Below, piece after piece: positions 55,351-64,000 of a stretch of DNA of 64,000 nt. Each line of letters begins with the position of its first letter. Position 1 is the stretch's first letter. The notes below the pieces were generated by a model. That model made no database searches and was not told where the DNA came from. It saw only the letters and a program-made list of their open reading frames with translations. Made by a program: the position numbers and the translations under genes. This DNA comes from Methylophilales bacterium MBRSF5 (GTDB taxonomy: Bacteria; Pseudomonadota; Gammaproteobacteria; Burkholderiales; Methylophilaceae), in assembly GCA_001044335.1 (NCBI GenBank), contig CP011001.1, positions 1-64,000 on the forward strand, in the 5' to 3' direction.

Positions 55351-55906
55351 AATGTACTCTCACAGAATCATATATTTTTATGATTCCTGTTTTTTTATTA
55401 TAGTTAAAACCTACTCCGTCAATTTCTATATTGGGCTCCTGAATAATTTTAATTTTTTGATCAGAGGATAAAATTTCTTTATCAGGCACGATTGTGATTT
55501 CATTAGATAATAATTTCATTACTTTTTTTGATTTGGTTTCATGCCTTATCATCTGTGCATCATCAAGCATTTTTATTTTTTCACCATTATCATAAATAAC
55601 GCCTTTGTTACTTATTAAATCTAAAACTTTTTTCTTTTCTTCAAATTTTTTAAATACGGGTTTCTTTAAAATAGATTCATCACTGTAAGAAAAATAATTC
55701 ATCTGTATAGCTTCTAGAGAAAAATTTAAGTTTCCAAGATCATCTGTTTGTTTGGAAATAAAATTTTTTAAAAAATAATCTGGATTATTAGTTAATTTTT
55801 TTTCTTCAATATTCAATTCTTTTTTTACTTCATTATTTAGCCAGAATGAAATAATTGAAATTATCACAAGAAAAACCATTGAAAAGAAAATTGAATATTT
55901 ACTCAT
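55340..55906 (-). CDS. lptC: LPS export protein LptC
   Basis: One N-terminal membrane helix (IFFSMVFLVIISIISFWL) anchors a periplasmic jellyroll of about 160 residues (NLNFSLEAIQMNYFSYSD; GVGFNYNKKTGIIKIYD). It passes LPS from LptBFG to LptA. Family and position are clear. Confidence 0.9.
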   Translation of the reverse strand: MSKYSIFFSMVFLVIISIISFWLNNEVKKELNIEEKKLTNNPDYFLKNFISKQTDDLGNLNFSLEAIQMNYFSYSDESILKKPVFKKFEEKKKVLDLISNKGVIYDNGEKIKMLDDAQMIRHETKSKKVMKLLSNEITIVPDKEILSSDQKIKIIQEPNIEIDGVGFNYNKKTGIIKIYDSVRVHYDK

Positions 55907-55909
55907 TAA

Positions 55910-56890
55910 TTAAATGACTTTATTTATCAATAAATCCTGGAAATTAATCACACCTACAAGATCATCTTTGTTATCAACGACTACTAAACTGGATATTTTA
56001 TTTTTTTCCATTAATTCTGCCGCAGATGTTGCTAAATTATGTTCATTAATAAAAAAAGGATTTGTACTCATCCACTTTGAAATTTCATCTGAGATAGATG
56101 CCTCTTTCAAAATGGATCTTCTCAGATCTCCATCAGTAAAGATACCTAAATATTTTAATTTATCAGCCACAATGGCATAACCCACTTTTTTTTCTGTAAT
56201 TAATTTAATTGTTTGTTTTAGACTATCGCTCGGATTAACTACAGGCACTTCACTAATGCTCCTCATCACCTCTTTAACTTTTATAAATTTATTTTTTCCT
56301 AAAGCACCACCAGGATGAGATTTTAAAAAATCTTCAGCTGTGAAACCTTTTAATTGGAATAAGGAAATAGCAATTGCATCTCCTATGGCTAACATTAGCG
56401 CTGAACTTGCAGTGGGAGCTAAACCTAAGGGGCATGCCTCGGTCGATACCTTTGAGGAAATATGATGATCAGCATATTTAGCAATCTCAGATTTTTCATT
56501 GCTAGTGATAGCAACTATTGACGCCCCAATTCTTTTTATACTTGGAATTAGGTTATAGATTTCATTGCTTTCACCAGAGTTTGACAGAAAGATAACAATA
56601 TCATTATGAGTTATCATCCCGAGGTCGCCATGACTAGCTTCACCAGGGTGCATAAAAAAAGCCGGTGATCCAGTGCTGGATAAAGTTGAGGCAATTTTGC
56701 CAGCAATATGACCAGACTTACCCATTCCGCTTAAGATGATTCGCCCACTACATTCACTAAGTTTAATAATAATGTCGGCAAAATTTTCATCAATAAATTT
56801 TTGAGCAATATTAATTTCTATAGATTCAATATCAAGGACTTTTTTGGCAGAACCTATTATTGATTTTTTGATATCATTCATAAATAACAT
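55910..56890 (-). CDS. kdsD: arabinose-5-phosphate isomerase
   Basis: The 326-residue protein has a SIS domain (RIILSGMGKSGHIAGKIA; HPGEASHGDLGMI) and two CBS domains (about residues 205-325). It makes arabinose-5-P for Kdo. An ATG at 56881 is an alternative start. kdsC, which usually follows kdsD, is absent: lptC starts 3 nt downstream. Confidence 0.95.
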   Translation of the reverse strand: MLFMNDIKKSIIGSAKKVLDIESIEINIAQKFIDENFADIIIKLSECSGRIILSGMGKSGHIAGKIASTLSSTGSPAFFMHPGEASHGDLGMITHNDIVIFLSNSGESNEIYNLIPSIKRIGASIVAITSNEKSEIAKYADHHISSKVSTEACPLGLAPTASSALMLAIGDAIAISLFQLKGFTAEDFLKSHPGGALGKNKFIKVKEVMRSISEVPVVNPSDSLKQTIKLITEKKVGYAIVADKLKYLGIFTDGDLRRSILKEASISDEISKWMSTNPFFINEHNLATSAAELMEKNKISSLVVVDNKDDLVGVINFQDLLINKVI

Positions 56891-56923
56891 TATAGTTAAT
56901 TAAATCTAAAAAATAATTAAATT

Positions 56924-58894
56924 ATGGTCTCATCACTTGAATTAATCATATTGCTTTTGGCTTGCTCGGTTGGCTTGGTTGCAATTCTAAGAAATTTTAA
57001 AATGCCCCCCATGATTGCTTATTTTGTTGTTGGTTTAATTTTGGGACCAAGTGTGGCAGGAGTGATTGTCGATTCAGCAGCCAACCATCATTTAGTTGAG
57101 TTTGGAATTGTTTTTCTGATGTTCACTATTGGACTTGAATTTAGTTTGCCCACATTAAACTCGATGAGGCAAATTCTTTTTGGAATTGGGCTTTCTCAAG
57201 TAGCAATTACATTATTATTTACAGTGATCATTGGGTCAATATTTGGATTATCATTGTCCGAGGGTTTTATTATTGGCTCAGCCATCACGATGTCTTCTAC
57301 AGCTATTGTTTCAAAAATATTAATGGAACGATTAGATCTTAATACCAGACACGGTAAACTATCAGTTGGGATCTTATTATTCCAAGATTTGGCTGTTATT
57401 CTAGTTCTTGTTCTGATTCCATCACTTTCAAATCCTGATGCTAATTTTTTTAATGCATTTTCATTAGTTATCGTAAAGACAGCAGTGTTATTTTCAATTA
57501 TTTTTAAAGTTGGAAAGCCGGTTATGAATTATTGGTTTGGTATAATTGCTCGGCAAAAATCAAGCGAATTGTTTGTCTTAAATGTTCTCCTTGTAACCCT
57601 TTCGTTTTCTTACTTAACACATTTATCAGGTTTATCTTATGCTCTTGGAGCTTTTTTGGCTGGGATGTTGATTTCAGAAACTCACTTTCGATTTCAGGTT
57701 GAGTCAGATATAGCTCCATTTAGAGATATTCTGCTGGGCCTATTTTTTATTACTGTTGGGATGATGTTGAACTTAGCAATCTTGATTCAATATTTATTTC
57801 CAATTATTGGTTTATTAATTTTTTTAATAGTATTTAAATCTGTGTTAATTACATTTTTGATAAAGATTTTTAAATATGAACTTGGTGTGGGTATTAGAGC
57901 TGGAGTAATACTTGCTCACGCCGGGGAATTTAGTTTTGTTATCCTTGCACTTGCTAAACAACAGGATATGCTAAATGATATTTTATTGCAGATTATTTTA
58001 TCTGTTAGCATTCTATCGATGCTTTTAGCCCCATTTATTATTCAAATAAATGGCAAGATTGCCAGATTTTTATCAAAGTCTTACATAAAAAATGATCAAA
58101 AAAATATAGACAATTTAGAACAAATAGCCGAAAAATTTAATGACCATGTAATTTTGTGCGGTTTCGGCAGAAGTGGTCAATACATTGCTAGATTCCTTAA
58201 AGAAGAAAATATCAAATACATTGCAATTGATATTGATTCTAACAGGGTCAGTGATGCGACAATTGCGGGTGAAAATGTTGTTTATGGAGATTCTAGTAGA
58301 TATGATGTTTTAAAAGCAGCTGGTATTGAAAGGGCGAAGGGGTTGATGGTTACATACTCTGATGACCGTGCTTCCCAAAAACTTCTTACAGCTGTAAGGG
58401 AGCATAATAAGAATATTCCAATCATTGCTAGAACATTAGATGAAACATCTATTGATAAAATAAGGATGGCTGGTGCGGATGAGGTTGTTCCTGAAGTTCT
58501 TGAGGGAAGTTTGATGCTGGCATCTCATGCGCTTGTCATGTTTGATGTACCATTATGGCGAGTTATTAAAAAAATTAGAGAGTTTCGGGAATCAAAATAT
58601 AAAATTTTTAAGGGATATTTTAAGGGATCTACCGATTTCTCAGAGGACTTAACTAGTCAACAACAACTTTATTCTGTTGAGATATCTAAAAATAGCCACA
58701 TAAAAGGCTTAATGCTTAAAGATATCCCTTTCGAGGTTTATGGGGTTCAGGTTCATCATTTAAGAAGACCAAATATGCTTGAAGATATACAACCAAGAGA
58801 TGACATCACATTAGATCGAGGAGATGTCATTGTGCTGCTAGGCTATGTTGAAGAAATCAAATTATTTGAAGTTTTCGCTCAAAATGGCCACTAA
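56924..58894 (+). CDS. Kef-type cation:proton antiporter (CPA2)
   Basis: The 656-residue protein has about 12-13 membrane helices (from SVGLVAILRNFKMPPMIAYF), then a TrkA-N/RCK domain (VILCGFGRSGQYIARFLKEE, about residue 405) and a TrkA-C domain (about 570-650). It exports K+ or Na+ against protons under nucleotide control. It overlaps the ThiO-like gene by 11 nt. Confidence 0.93.
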   Translation: MVSSLELIILLLACSVGLVAILRNFKMPPMIAYFVVGLILGPSVAGVIVDSAANHHLVEFGIVFLMFTIGLEFSLPTLNSMRQILFGIGLSQVAITLLFTVIIGSIFGLSLSEGFIIGSAITMSSTAIVSKILMERLDLNTRHGKLSVGILLFQDLAVILVLVLIPSLSNPDANFFNAFSLVIVKTAVLFSIIFKVGKPVMNYWFGIIARQKSSELFVLNVLLVTLSFSYLTHLSGLSYALGAFLAGMLISETHFRFQVESDIAPFRDILLGLFFITVGMMLNLAILIQYLFPIIGLLIFLIVFKSVLITFLIKIFKYELGVGIRAGVILAHAGEFSFVILALAKQQDMLNDILLQIILSVSILSMLLAPFIIQINGKIARFLSKSYIKNDQKNIDNLEQIAEKFNDHVILCGFGRSGQYIARFLKEENIKYIAIDIDSNRVSDATIAGENVVYGDSSRYDVLKAAGIERAKGLMVTYSDDRASQKLLTAVREHNKNIPIIARTLDETSIDKIRMAGADEVVPEVLEGSLMLASHALVMFDVPLWRVIKKIREFRESKYKIFKGYFKGSTDFSEDLTSQQQLYSVEISKNSHIKGLMLKDIPFEVYGVQVHHLRRPNMLEDIQPRDDITLDRGDVIVLLGYVEEIKLFEVFAQNGH

Positions 58895-59873
58895 TTTTAA
58901 AATTAATATTATTGGCGGTGGTGTCATCGGCTGTATTCAGGCAATTGAGTTAAAAAAATTAGGTCATGATGTTGCAATTTATGAAAAAAATACCATTGGT
59001 TCTGGATCATCTATGTGCGGAGCCGGTATTTTATTTCCCCTTCTTCCCAATAATTATTCAACTGAGGTGTTTGACCTAATTAATAAATCAAAAAAGTATT
59101 ATTCAGAATTAAGTGAAATACTTAATTCACAATTTGATATTGATATTGAATACCTAAGATCAGGGATGACCGTTATCCTTGATGACTTAAGAGACATTGA
59201 ATTGTGGTTAAGAGAGAATAAATTATCATTTTCAACAGAAAAATTTAGATCATTTAATGCAATTACGATAGATGATGTGTATCAGATCAATCCAAAAAAG
59301 CTAATCCAAGGCCTGCAAAAATACCTAGATTATCTAGGTGTTGAGATTCTAGAAAATAATTTTATTAGCACTGACTTGAAGAATAATTTTTTTGATATTA
59401 ATGGAAGAAAAATTTCAGGTGACAAGTTTATTTTAGCCTCGGGTGCATGGACTCAGGAATTAGATAATGATTTGCGAGATAAAATTTTCCCAGTCAGAGG
59501 TCAATTGATTGAATATAAAAAAACTAATTATATCCAACTGGAACATATTTTATACAAAGATGGTTTTTACCTTCTGCAAAGAAAGAATGGGACATTAATT
59601 GCAGGAAGTACATTAGAAAATGTGGGTTTTGATGATAATTTAACCGATCAAGATTTAAGGTTTCTTAAGAAAAATGCGGAGAAAATTATTCCGGAATTAA
59701 GTGAACTTGAAGTTATAAATCATTGGTGTGGATTTAGGCCTGGTTCAAAGGATAACATTCCCACCATTGTTCAGGATAAAAAAATAAAGGAAAAATTTTA
59801 TAACGTAGGTCATTATAGATACGGAATTTCAATGGCTCCAGCATCAGTAAGTAAACTAATTAGTTTATTTTGA
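58884..59873 (+). CDS. FAD-dependent oxidoreductase, ThiO (glycine oxidase)-like
   Basis: The 329-residue protein has the Rossmann motif INIIGGGVIGCIQAIELKKL and the DAO-family end (HWCGFRPGSKDNIPTI; GHYRYGISMAPASV). It resembles ThiO, which makes iminoglycine for thiamine. No thi genes are adjacent, so substrate is not certain. The ATG at 58884 is chosen for the FAD motif distance. Confidence 0.82.
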   Translation: MATNFKINIIGGGVIGCIQAIELKKLGHDVAIYEKNTIGSGSSMCGAGILFPLLPNNYSTEVFDLINKSKKYYSELSEILNSQFDIDIEYLRSGMTVILDDLRDIELWLRENKLSFSTEKFRSFNAITIDDVYQINPKKLIQGLQKYLDYLGVEILENNFISTDLKNNFFDINGRKISGDKFILASGAWTQELDNDLRDKIFPVRGQLIEYKKTNYIQLEHILYKDGFYLLQRKNGTLIAGSTLENVGFDDNLTDQDLRFLKKNAEKIIPELSELEVINHWCGFRPGSKDNIPTIVQDKKIKEKFYNVGHYRYGISMAPASVSKLISLF

Positions 59874-60341
59874 TGATGTTTCCCAGTCACTAGATTTGCC
59901 ACCAGTTTTTTTTAATAACTTAATATCGGTTATTTGCATATCTTTAGAAACACCTTTACACATGTCATAAATCGTAAGTAAAGATGCATTCACTGCTACT
60001 AAGGCCTCCATCTCCACACCAGTTTTATGAGAAGTTTTGACATTGGCTAACACTTCAATTATTAAATTTCTTTCATGGAGGTCAAAATTGATATCAATAT
60101 AATCTAAGGGAATTTGATGACATAAGGGAATAATAGCCTCAGTCATTTTTGCAGAATTTATGCCCGCTATTTTAGCTACAGTAAATACATTCCCCTTTTT
60201 TATTGAATCTTTTTTGATGGCTTCTAAGATTTCTGGTGTGATGTGAATCACTCCAGATGCCAAAGCAGTGCGCGTTGTTGTCTTTTTATCAGAAATATCA
60301 ACCATAGTTGCATTTCCATTTTTATCTAAATGAGTTAGCAT
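59865..60341 (-). CDS. moaC: cyclic pyranopterin monophosphate synthase MoaC
   Basis: The 158-residue protein has IPLCHQIPLDYIDI, KTGVEMEALVAV and the active-site Lys in DMQITDIKLLKKTGGKS. It acts in molybdenum cofactor synthesis. It overlaps the convergent oxidoreductase gene by 9 nt. Confidence 0.97.
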   Translation of the reverse strand: MLTHLDKNGNATMVDISDKKTTTRTALASGVIHITPEILEAIKKDSIKKGNVFTVAKIAGINSAKMTEAIIPLCHQIPLDYIDINFDLHERNLIIEVLANVKTSHKTGVEMEALVAVNASLLTIYDMCKGVSKDMQITDIKLLKKTGGKSSDWETSSK

Positions 60342-60367
60342 TTAGTAAGCTCCTTATAGGGTTTCAA

Positions 60368-61795
60368 ATGAATTCACCCAAAAATTTTTTTATAATTTTT
60401 CTAATATTTAGTCACCTATCGTGGGCAAATAACTTGCCTGATCTGGGAGAGTTTAGCGATCAATTTATATCCCCATATCAAGAAAAAATGATAGCTAGGG
60501 AGATATTATATCAAGTTCATTCTAGTCCAGAGGTAGTTCAGGATGAGGAAATAAATGATTATCTAAATTATCTTGGGGATAAATTAGTTTCAAATAGCGA
60601 TGCTCCGCAAAGAGACTTTACTTTTTTTGTATTAAAAGATGACGCTATAAATGCTTTTGCAATGCTGGGAGGCTTAATAGGAGTTCATACGGGTCTATTT
60701 ATTAGTGCAGATAACGAGTCTGAGATAGCAAGCGTCCTTGGGCATGAAATTGCTCATGTGACTCAAAAGCATTTGCAAAGAGTTATTGCTAAACAAGATA
60801 GGGATAAATATAAGAGTATCTTTTTACTTGCATTAGGTCTGTTAGCTGCAAGATCAAATCCTCAGGCAGCTGCAGGTGCGATGATGGCATCACAAGCAAT
60901 GAATGTACAAAATTTTTTAGATTATACGAGGGAGCATGAACAAGAAGCGGATCGTATTGGCATCGATATCTTGTATAAGTCTGGATATAACGTTGGTTCG
61001 GCTATAGATTTTTTCAATACCCTTCAAAAGGGAAGCAGATATTCTTCTTCTGCTCCATCGTACTTGAGAACGCATCCAATCACCTCTGATCGTATTTCGG
61101 ATATCAGCGATCGTTTAAAAGATTATCCCTACAGATATACCAACAACAGTAACTACTTTCATTTTATTCGTGGAAAAGTTCGCGCTTTATACTCAAATGA
61201 TAACAATATAAAAACTTTTGAGAAAAATATTAAAAATAAAACTTATGTTAACTTGGAAGGAGAGCAATATGCTCTGGCTCTTGCTTACCTAAAAGATAAA
61301 AAAATTAATGATGCAGAGAAAATATATTCCAATTTACAAAAAGAAAAAAACCCCCTCATTGATAATTTACATATTGATATTTTATTGCAAAAAAAGGAGT
61401 TTGCAGAGGCCAAGAAAGAGCTTGAAAAGCTTTTAATAAAACACCCTTTCTACAGAGCATTTGTTTATCGTTTGGCTGAAGTAAACCTATCCTTGGGTAA
61501 TTATTCTGAGGTGAAAGAAATGATAGAGCAATATATCTTTAAATACAGGTCTGATCCGAATCTGTATAAGCTATTGGCAAAAGCTTTCAAAGGCTTAAAT
61601 AAAAATATTGAATACCATGAAAATATGGGTGAATACTTTTATTACCAATACAATTTAAAGGATGCTATTGTCCAATTTGGTATTGCAAAGAATATACGAA
61701 GTAATGATTTTTACGCTAAGTCTCGGGTCGAGTCGAGATTAAAACAACTCCAAGCAGAACAACTAATGTTAGAAGAGGGAAGAAAAAATAGATAA
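60368..61795 (+). CDS. bepA: periplasmic M48 metalloprotease with TPRs (BepA-like)
   Basis: A signal peptide (FLIFSHLSWANN) precedes an M48 domain with HEIAHVTQKH and the downstream Glu in REHEQEADRIG, then TPR repeats (about residues 290-470). BepA checks and degrades misassembled LptD and other barrels. The ATG at 60368 gives the signal peptide. Confidence 0.9.
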   Translation: MNSPKNFFIIFLIFSHLSWANNLPDLGEFSDQFISPYQEKMIAREILYQVHSSPEVVQDEEINDYLNYLGDKLVSNSDAPQRDFTFFVLKDDAINAFAMLGGLIGVHTGLFISADNESEIASVLGHEIAHVTQKHLQRVIAKQDRDKYKSIFLLALGLLAARSNPQAAAGAMMASQAMNVQNFLDYTREHEQEADRIGIDILYKSGYNVGSAIDFFNTLQKGSRYSSSAPSYLRTHPITSDRISDISDRLKDYPYRYTNNSNYFHFIRGKVRALYSNDNNIKTFEKNIKNKTYVNLEGEQYALALAYLKDKKINDAEKIYSNLQKEKNPLIDNLHIDILLQKKEFAEAKKELEKLLIKHPFYRAFVYRLAEVNLSLGNYSEVKEMIEQYIFKYRSDPNLYKLLAKAFKGLNKNIEYHENMGEYFYYQYNLKDAIVQFGIAKNIRSNDFYAKSRVESRLKQLQAEQLMLEEGRKNR

Positions 61796-61902
61796 TTTTT
61801 AATAAGTTTTTCTTATCAAAAATATAATAATTATTAATTATACATATCTAATATTATTATCTAAAATACGAATTCAATTCATTTTTATTTAGGAGAATTT
61901 GT

Positions 61903-62469
61903 ATGTCTTCATTAATCAATACACAAGTAAAACCATTTAAAGCTCAAGCTTTTCACAATGGTAAATTTGTAGAAGTAACAGAAGAAACATTAAAAGGGAA
62001 ATGGAACGTTTTCGTTTTCTATCCAGCTGATTTTACATTTGTTTGCCCAACTGAGCTTGGTGATGTGGCTGATCACTACGAAGAGCTTCAGAAGATGGGT
62101 GTTGAAGTGTACAGCGTATCAACAGATACTCACTTTACTCACAAAGCATGGCATGATGCTTCAGAAACCATCAAAAAAATTACCTACCCAATGCTAGGTG
62201 ACCCAACAGGTGCAATTTCAAGAAACTTTGACGTGATGATCGAAGAAGAAGGCCTTGCGTTAAGAGGAACTTTTATTATCGATCCTGATGGCGTTATCAA
62301 AACAGCTGAAGTGAATGATCTTGGTATCGGTCGATCAGCAGCAGACCTTGTTAGAAAAGTACAAGCTGCACAACATATTGCTGCAAATCCTGGACAAGTA
62401 TGCCCAGCATCTTGGAAACCAGGCGCTGAAACACTTGAACCATCTCTTGACCTTGTAGGTAAGATTTAA
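61903..62469 (+). CDS. ahpC: alkyl hydroperoxide reductase AhpC
   Basis: The 188-residue typical 2-Cys peroxiredoxin has the peroxidatic Cys in [12 protein letters not shown] and the resolving Cys in [16 protein letters not shown] precedes the ATG. ahpF follows, after a hairpin. Confidence 0.98.
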   Translation: MSSLINTQVKPFKAQAFHNGKFVEVTEETLKGKWNVFVFYPADFTFVCPTELGDVADHYEELQKMGVEVYSVSTDTHFTHKAWHDASETIKKITYPMLGDPTGAISRNFDVMIEEEGLALRGTFIIDPDGVIKTAEVNDLGIGRSAADLVRKVQAAQHIAANPGQVCPASWKPGAETLEPSLDLVGKI

Positions 62470-62477
62470 TTTAATTT

Positions 62478-62506
62478 GGGACTTAGTCTAAACTGAGTCC
62501 CTTTTT
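62478..62506 (+). terminator. hairpin between ahpC and ahpF
   Basis: GGGACTtAGT and ACTgAGTCCC form a stem followed by five T. It probably terminates part of the transcripts, leaving more ahpC than ahpF mRNA. Confidence 0.75.
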
Positions 62507-62525
62507 CAATTTTTAGAGGAAAATT

Positions 62526-64000
62526 ATGGCTTTAGATCAAAATATTAAAAATCAATTATCAACTTACATGGCTAAGATTGAAAATCCCATTGAGATTGTA
62601 TATTTTGAAAATCAAAGCGAAAAGTCTACTGAAATGGTCAATCTATTGACAGAAGTAGATACGATGTCCCCAAAGATTTCGATCAAAAAGGGAGAAGACT
62701 CAACTCATAGAAGTCCCTCGTTCCAAGTTGATCAGCCTGATTATGTAACCGGAATCGTTTTCGCTGGCGTACCTATGGGCCATGAATTTACATCATTCAT
62801 CCTAGCTATTTTGCAGGTAGGAGGATACCCTTTAAAAATTGAAAAAGACTTAATTGAGCAAATTAAATCAATAAGTGGCTCATATAAATTCGAGACTTAT
62901 ATTTCTTTGAGTTGTCATAACTGCCCTGACGTTGTTCAGGCACTAAACGTGATGTCCCTTCTTAATCCAAATATCACCCACACGATGATTGATGGCGATG
63001 TCTACCAAGACGAAGTCAAAAATAAAAAAATCATGTCTGTGCCGACCATTTTTGTAAACAATGAAGAGTTTTATCAAGGTCGAATGGAGCTAGAAGAGAT
63101 TGTTGCCAAAATTGATTCTCGAAGTGATTCTATTGAATCAGAAAAATTAAACAAGAAAGAAGATTTTGATGTACTGATTGTCGGTGGCGGCCCAGCTGGA
63201 GCTTCTTCAGCTGTTTATTCTGCAAGGAAGGGCATAAAAACAGGTATTGTAGCTGAGCGATTTGGTGGACAAGTCATGGATACGCTAGGTATAGAAAATT
63301 TTATTTCAATCAAGGCAACAGAGGGCCCTAAGCTTGTAAAGGCGCTTGAGGAGCATGTGCTCGATTATGAGGTTGATGTTATGAATCACCAGCGAGCGAA
63401 GAAAATTTATATCCCAAAAAATAAAGAGGAAAAGTTTCACCTAGAGCTAGAAAATGGGGCTAAATTGAAATCCAAGACATTAATCTTATCTACTGGTGCA
63501 AGATGGAGAGAGCTTGGAGTTCCCGGAGAAACAGAATTTAAAGGAAAAGGGGTAGCTTACTGCCCTCACTGTGATGGCCCTTTATTTAAGGGTAAGCATG
63601 TTGCGGTTATAGGTGGTGGAAATTCAGGCGTTGAAGCAGCCATTGATTTAGCTGGAATTGTTGGGCACGTCACCTTATTTGAATTTATGCCTGCTTTAAA
63701 AGCTGATCAGGTACTACAAGATCGATTATATTCATTGAAAAATGTTGATGTGATCTTAAATGCCCAGACCAAAGAAATCCTAGGTGACACAAAAGTCACA
63801 GCAATTAAATACTTGGATAGAGGCTCACAAGAAGAGCGAGAGCTTGCCCTTGAAGGCGTATTTATTCAAATTGGCTTGATCCCAAATACGGATTGGTTAA
63901 AGGATGACATTAAATTAAGCCAGTATGGAGAAATAGAGGTCAACGATCATGGTGAAACTTCTGTTCCAGGAATTTTTGCTGCGGGCGATGTGACGACCGT
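62526..64000 (+). CDS. ahpF: alkyl hydroperoxide reductase subunit F, cut by the window end
   Basis: About 491 of ~520 residues lie in the window. Visible are the N-terminal disulfide domain ([11 protein letters not shown]), FAD site ([18 protein letters not shown]), NADH site ([12 protein letters not shown]) and the redox pair in AYCPHCDGP. It reduces AhpC with NADH. No stop is reached by 64000. Confidence 0.97.
   Translation, partial: MALDQNIKNQLSTYMAKIENPIEIVYFENQSEKSTEMVNLLTEVDTMSPKISIKKGEDSTHRSPSFQVDQPDYVTGIVFAGVPMGHEFTSFILAILQVGGYPLKIEKDLIEQIKSISGSYKFETYISLSCHNCPDVVQALNVMSLLNPNITHTMIDGDVYQDEVKNKKIMSVPTIFVNNEEFYQGRMELEEIVAKIDSRSDSIESEKLNKKEDFDVLIVGGGPAGASSAVYSARKGIKTGIVAERFGGQVMDTLGIENFISIKATEGPKLVKALEEHVLDYEVDVMNHQRAKKIYIPKNKEEKFHLELENGAKLKSKTLILSTGARWRELGVPGETEFKGKGVAYCPHCDGPLFKGKHVAVIGGGNSGVEAAIDLAGIVGHVTLFEFMPALKADQVLQDRLYSLKNVDVILNAQTKEILGDTKVTAIKYLDRGSQEERELALEGVFIQIGLIPNTDWLKDDIKLSQYGEIEVNDHGETSVPGIFAAGDVTT

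Overview
The window is AT-rich, densely packed DNA from a Gram-negative bacterium. It carries an LPS-transport operon, TonB-dependent receptors, 6S RNA beside zapA, and a rapZ/PTS/rpoN cluster. The order fmt-rsmB-DUF4390-ntrYX, an SAH riboswitch before ahcY-metF, and a beta-propeller of the kind associated with PQQ-dependent catabolism fit a streamlined betaproteobacterium. The Methylophilaceae (OM43/Methylopumilus-like) are my best guess, inferred from gene content and not from a marker phylogeny. Many convergent genes abut or overlap at their 3' ends, which also suggests a streamlined genome.

Positions 1-7638 look like the right part of an integrated island. It ends in a 62-nt 3' fragment of tRNA-His, with inverted AAGGACA-type sites just inside. 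Cargo includes the C-terminal part of a helicase-PLD-zinc-ribbon protein (Mokosh type II-like), a winged-helix/HNH/HIT fusion, a secreted calcium-binding repeat protein, a cold-shock-domain protein, a small phage-like protein, a fasciclin protein, DUF6356, a very short AMP-binding protein and a zinc alcohol dehydrogenase. Three ~80-bp repeats, all encoding the same C-terminal peptide on the minus strand, divide it into modules. The first 86 bases copy part of the znuD-like gene at 25814-25899 and may be a contig-end artefact.

Positions 7665-17662 are chromosomal: moeB, valS, a TusA-like protein, a bacterioferritin, a MAPEG protein, a ROK kinase, and a MoxR/DUF58/transglutaminase operon. At 17664-21502 a second, complete 3.8-kb integrative element sits in tRNA-Phe. 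It is bounded by a perfect 62-bp repeat and carries a tyrosine integrase and only two cargo genes: a passenger-less inverse-autotransporter barrel and a translationally coupled secreted cysteine-rich protein. Its att extent and its AAGGACA arm sites match those of the tRNA-His scar, so both islands were probably moved by related integrases.

Positions 21559-34982 hold a B12 uptake pair (btuB-btuM) behind a cobalamin riboswitch, a DUF2946-like protein with a ZnuD-like receptor, dgkA, yggX, phoU, rpiA, ilvA, the beta-propeller lipoprotein, an EVE protein, DUF2237, 6S RNA with zapA and a ZapB-like protein, and xerC-dapF. Positions 34979-39443 hold an LpxL-type acyltransferase and the methyl cycle genes metK, ahcY (SAH riboswitch) and metF. 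Positions 39444-46543 hold smg, def-fmt-rsmB-DUF4390 and ntrYX, where NtrX has a degenerate AAA+ domain. Positions 46527-56890 are a long minus-strand block: xth, prlC, ptsI, ptsH, EIIA(Man), rapZ, hpf, rpoN, lptBAC and kdsD. ptsN, hprK and kdsC are absent from it, and HPr has Asn at the regulatory Ser46 position. The right end holds a Kef-type antiporter, a ThiO-like oxidase, moaC, an M48 protease, ahpC and the start of ahpF.
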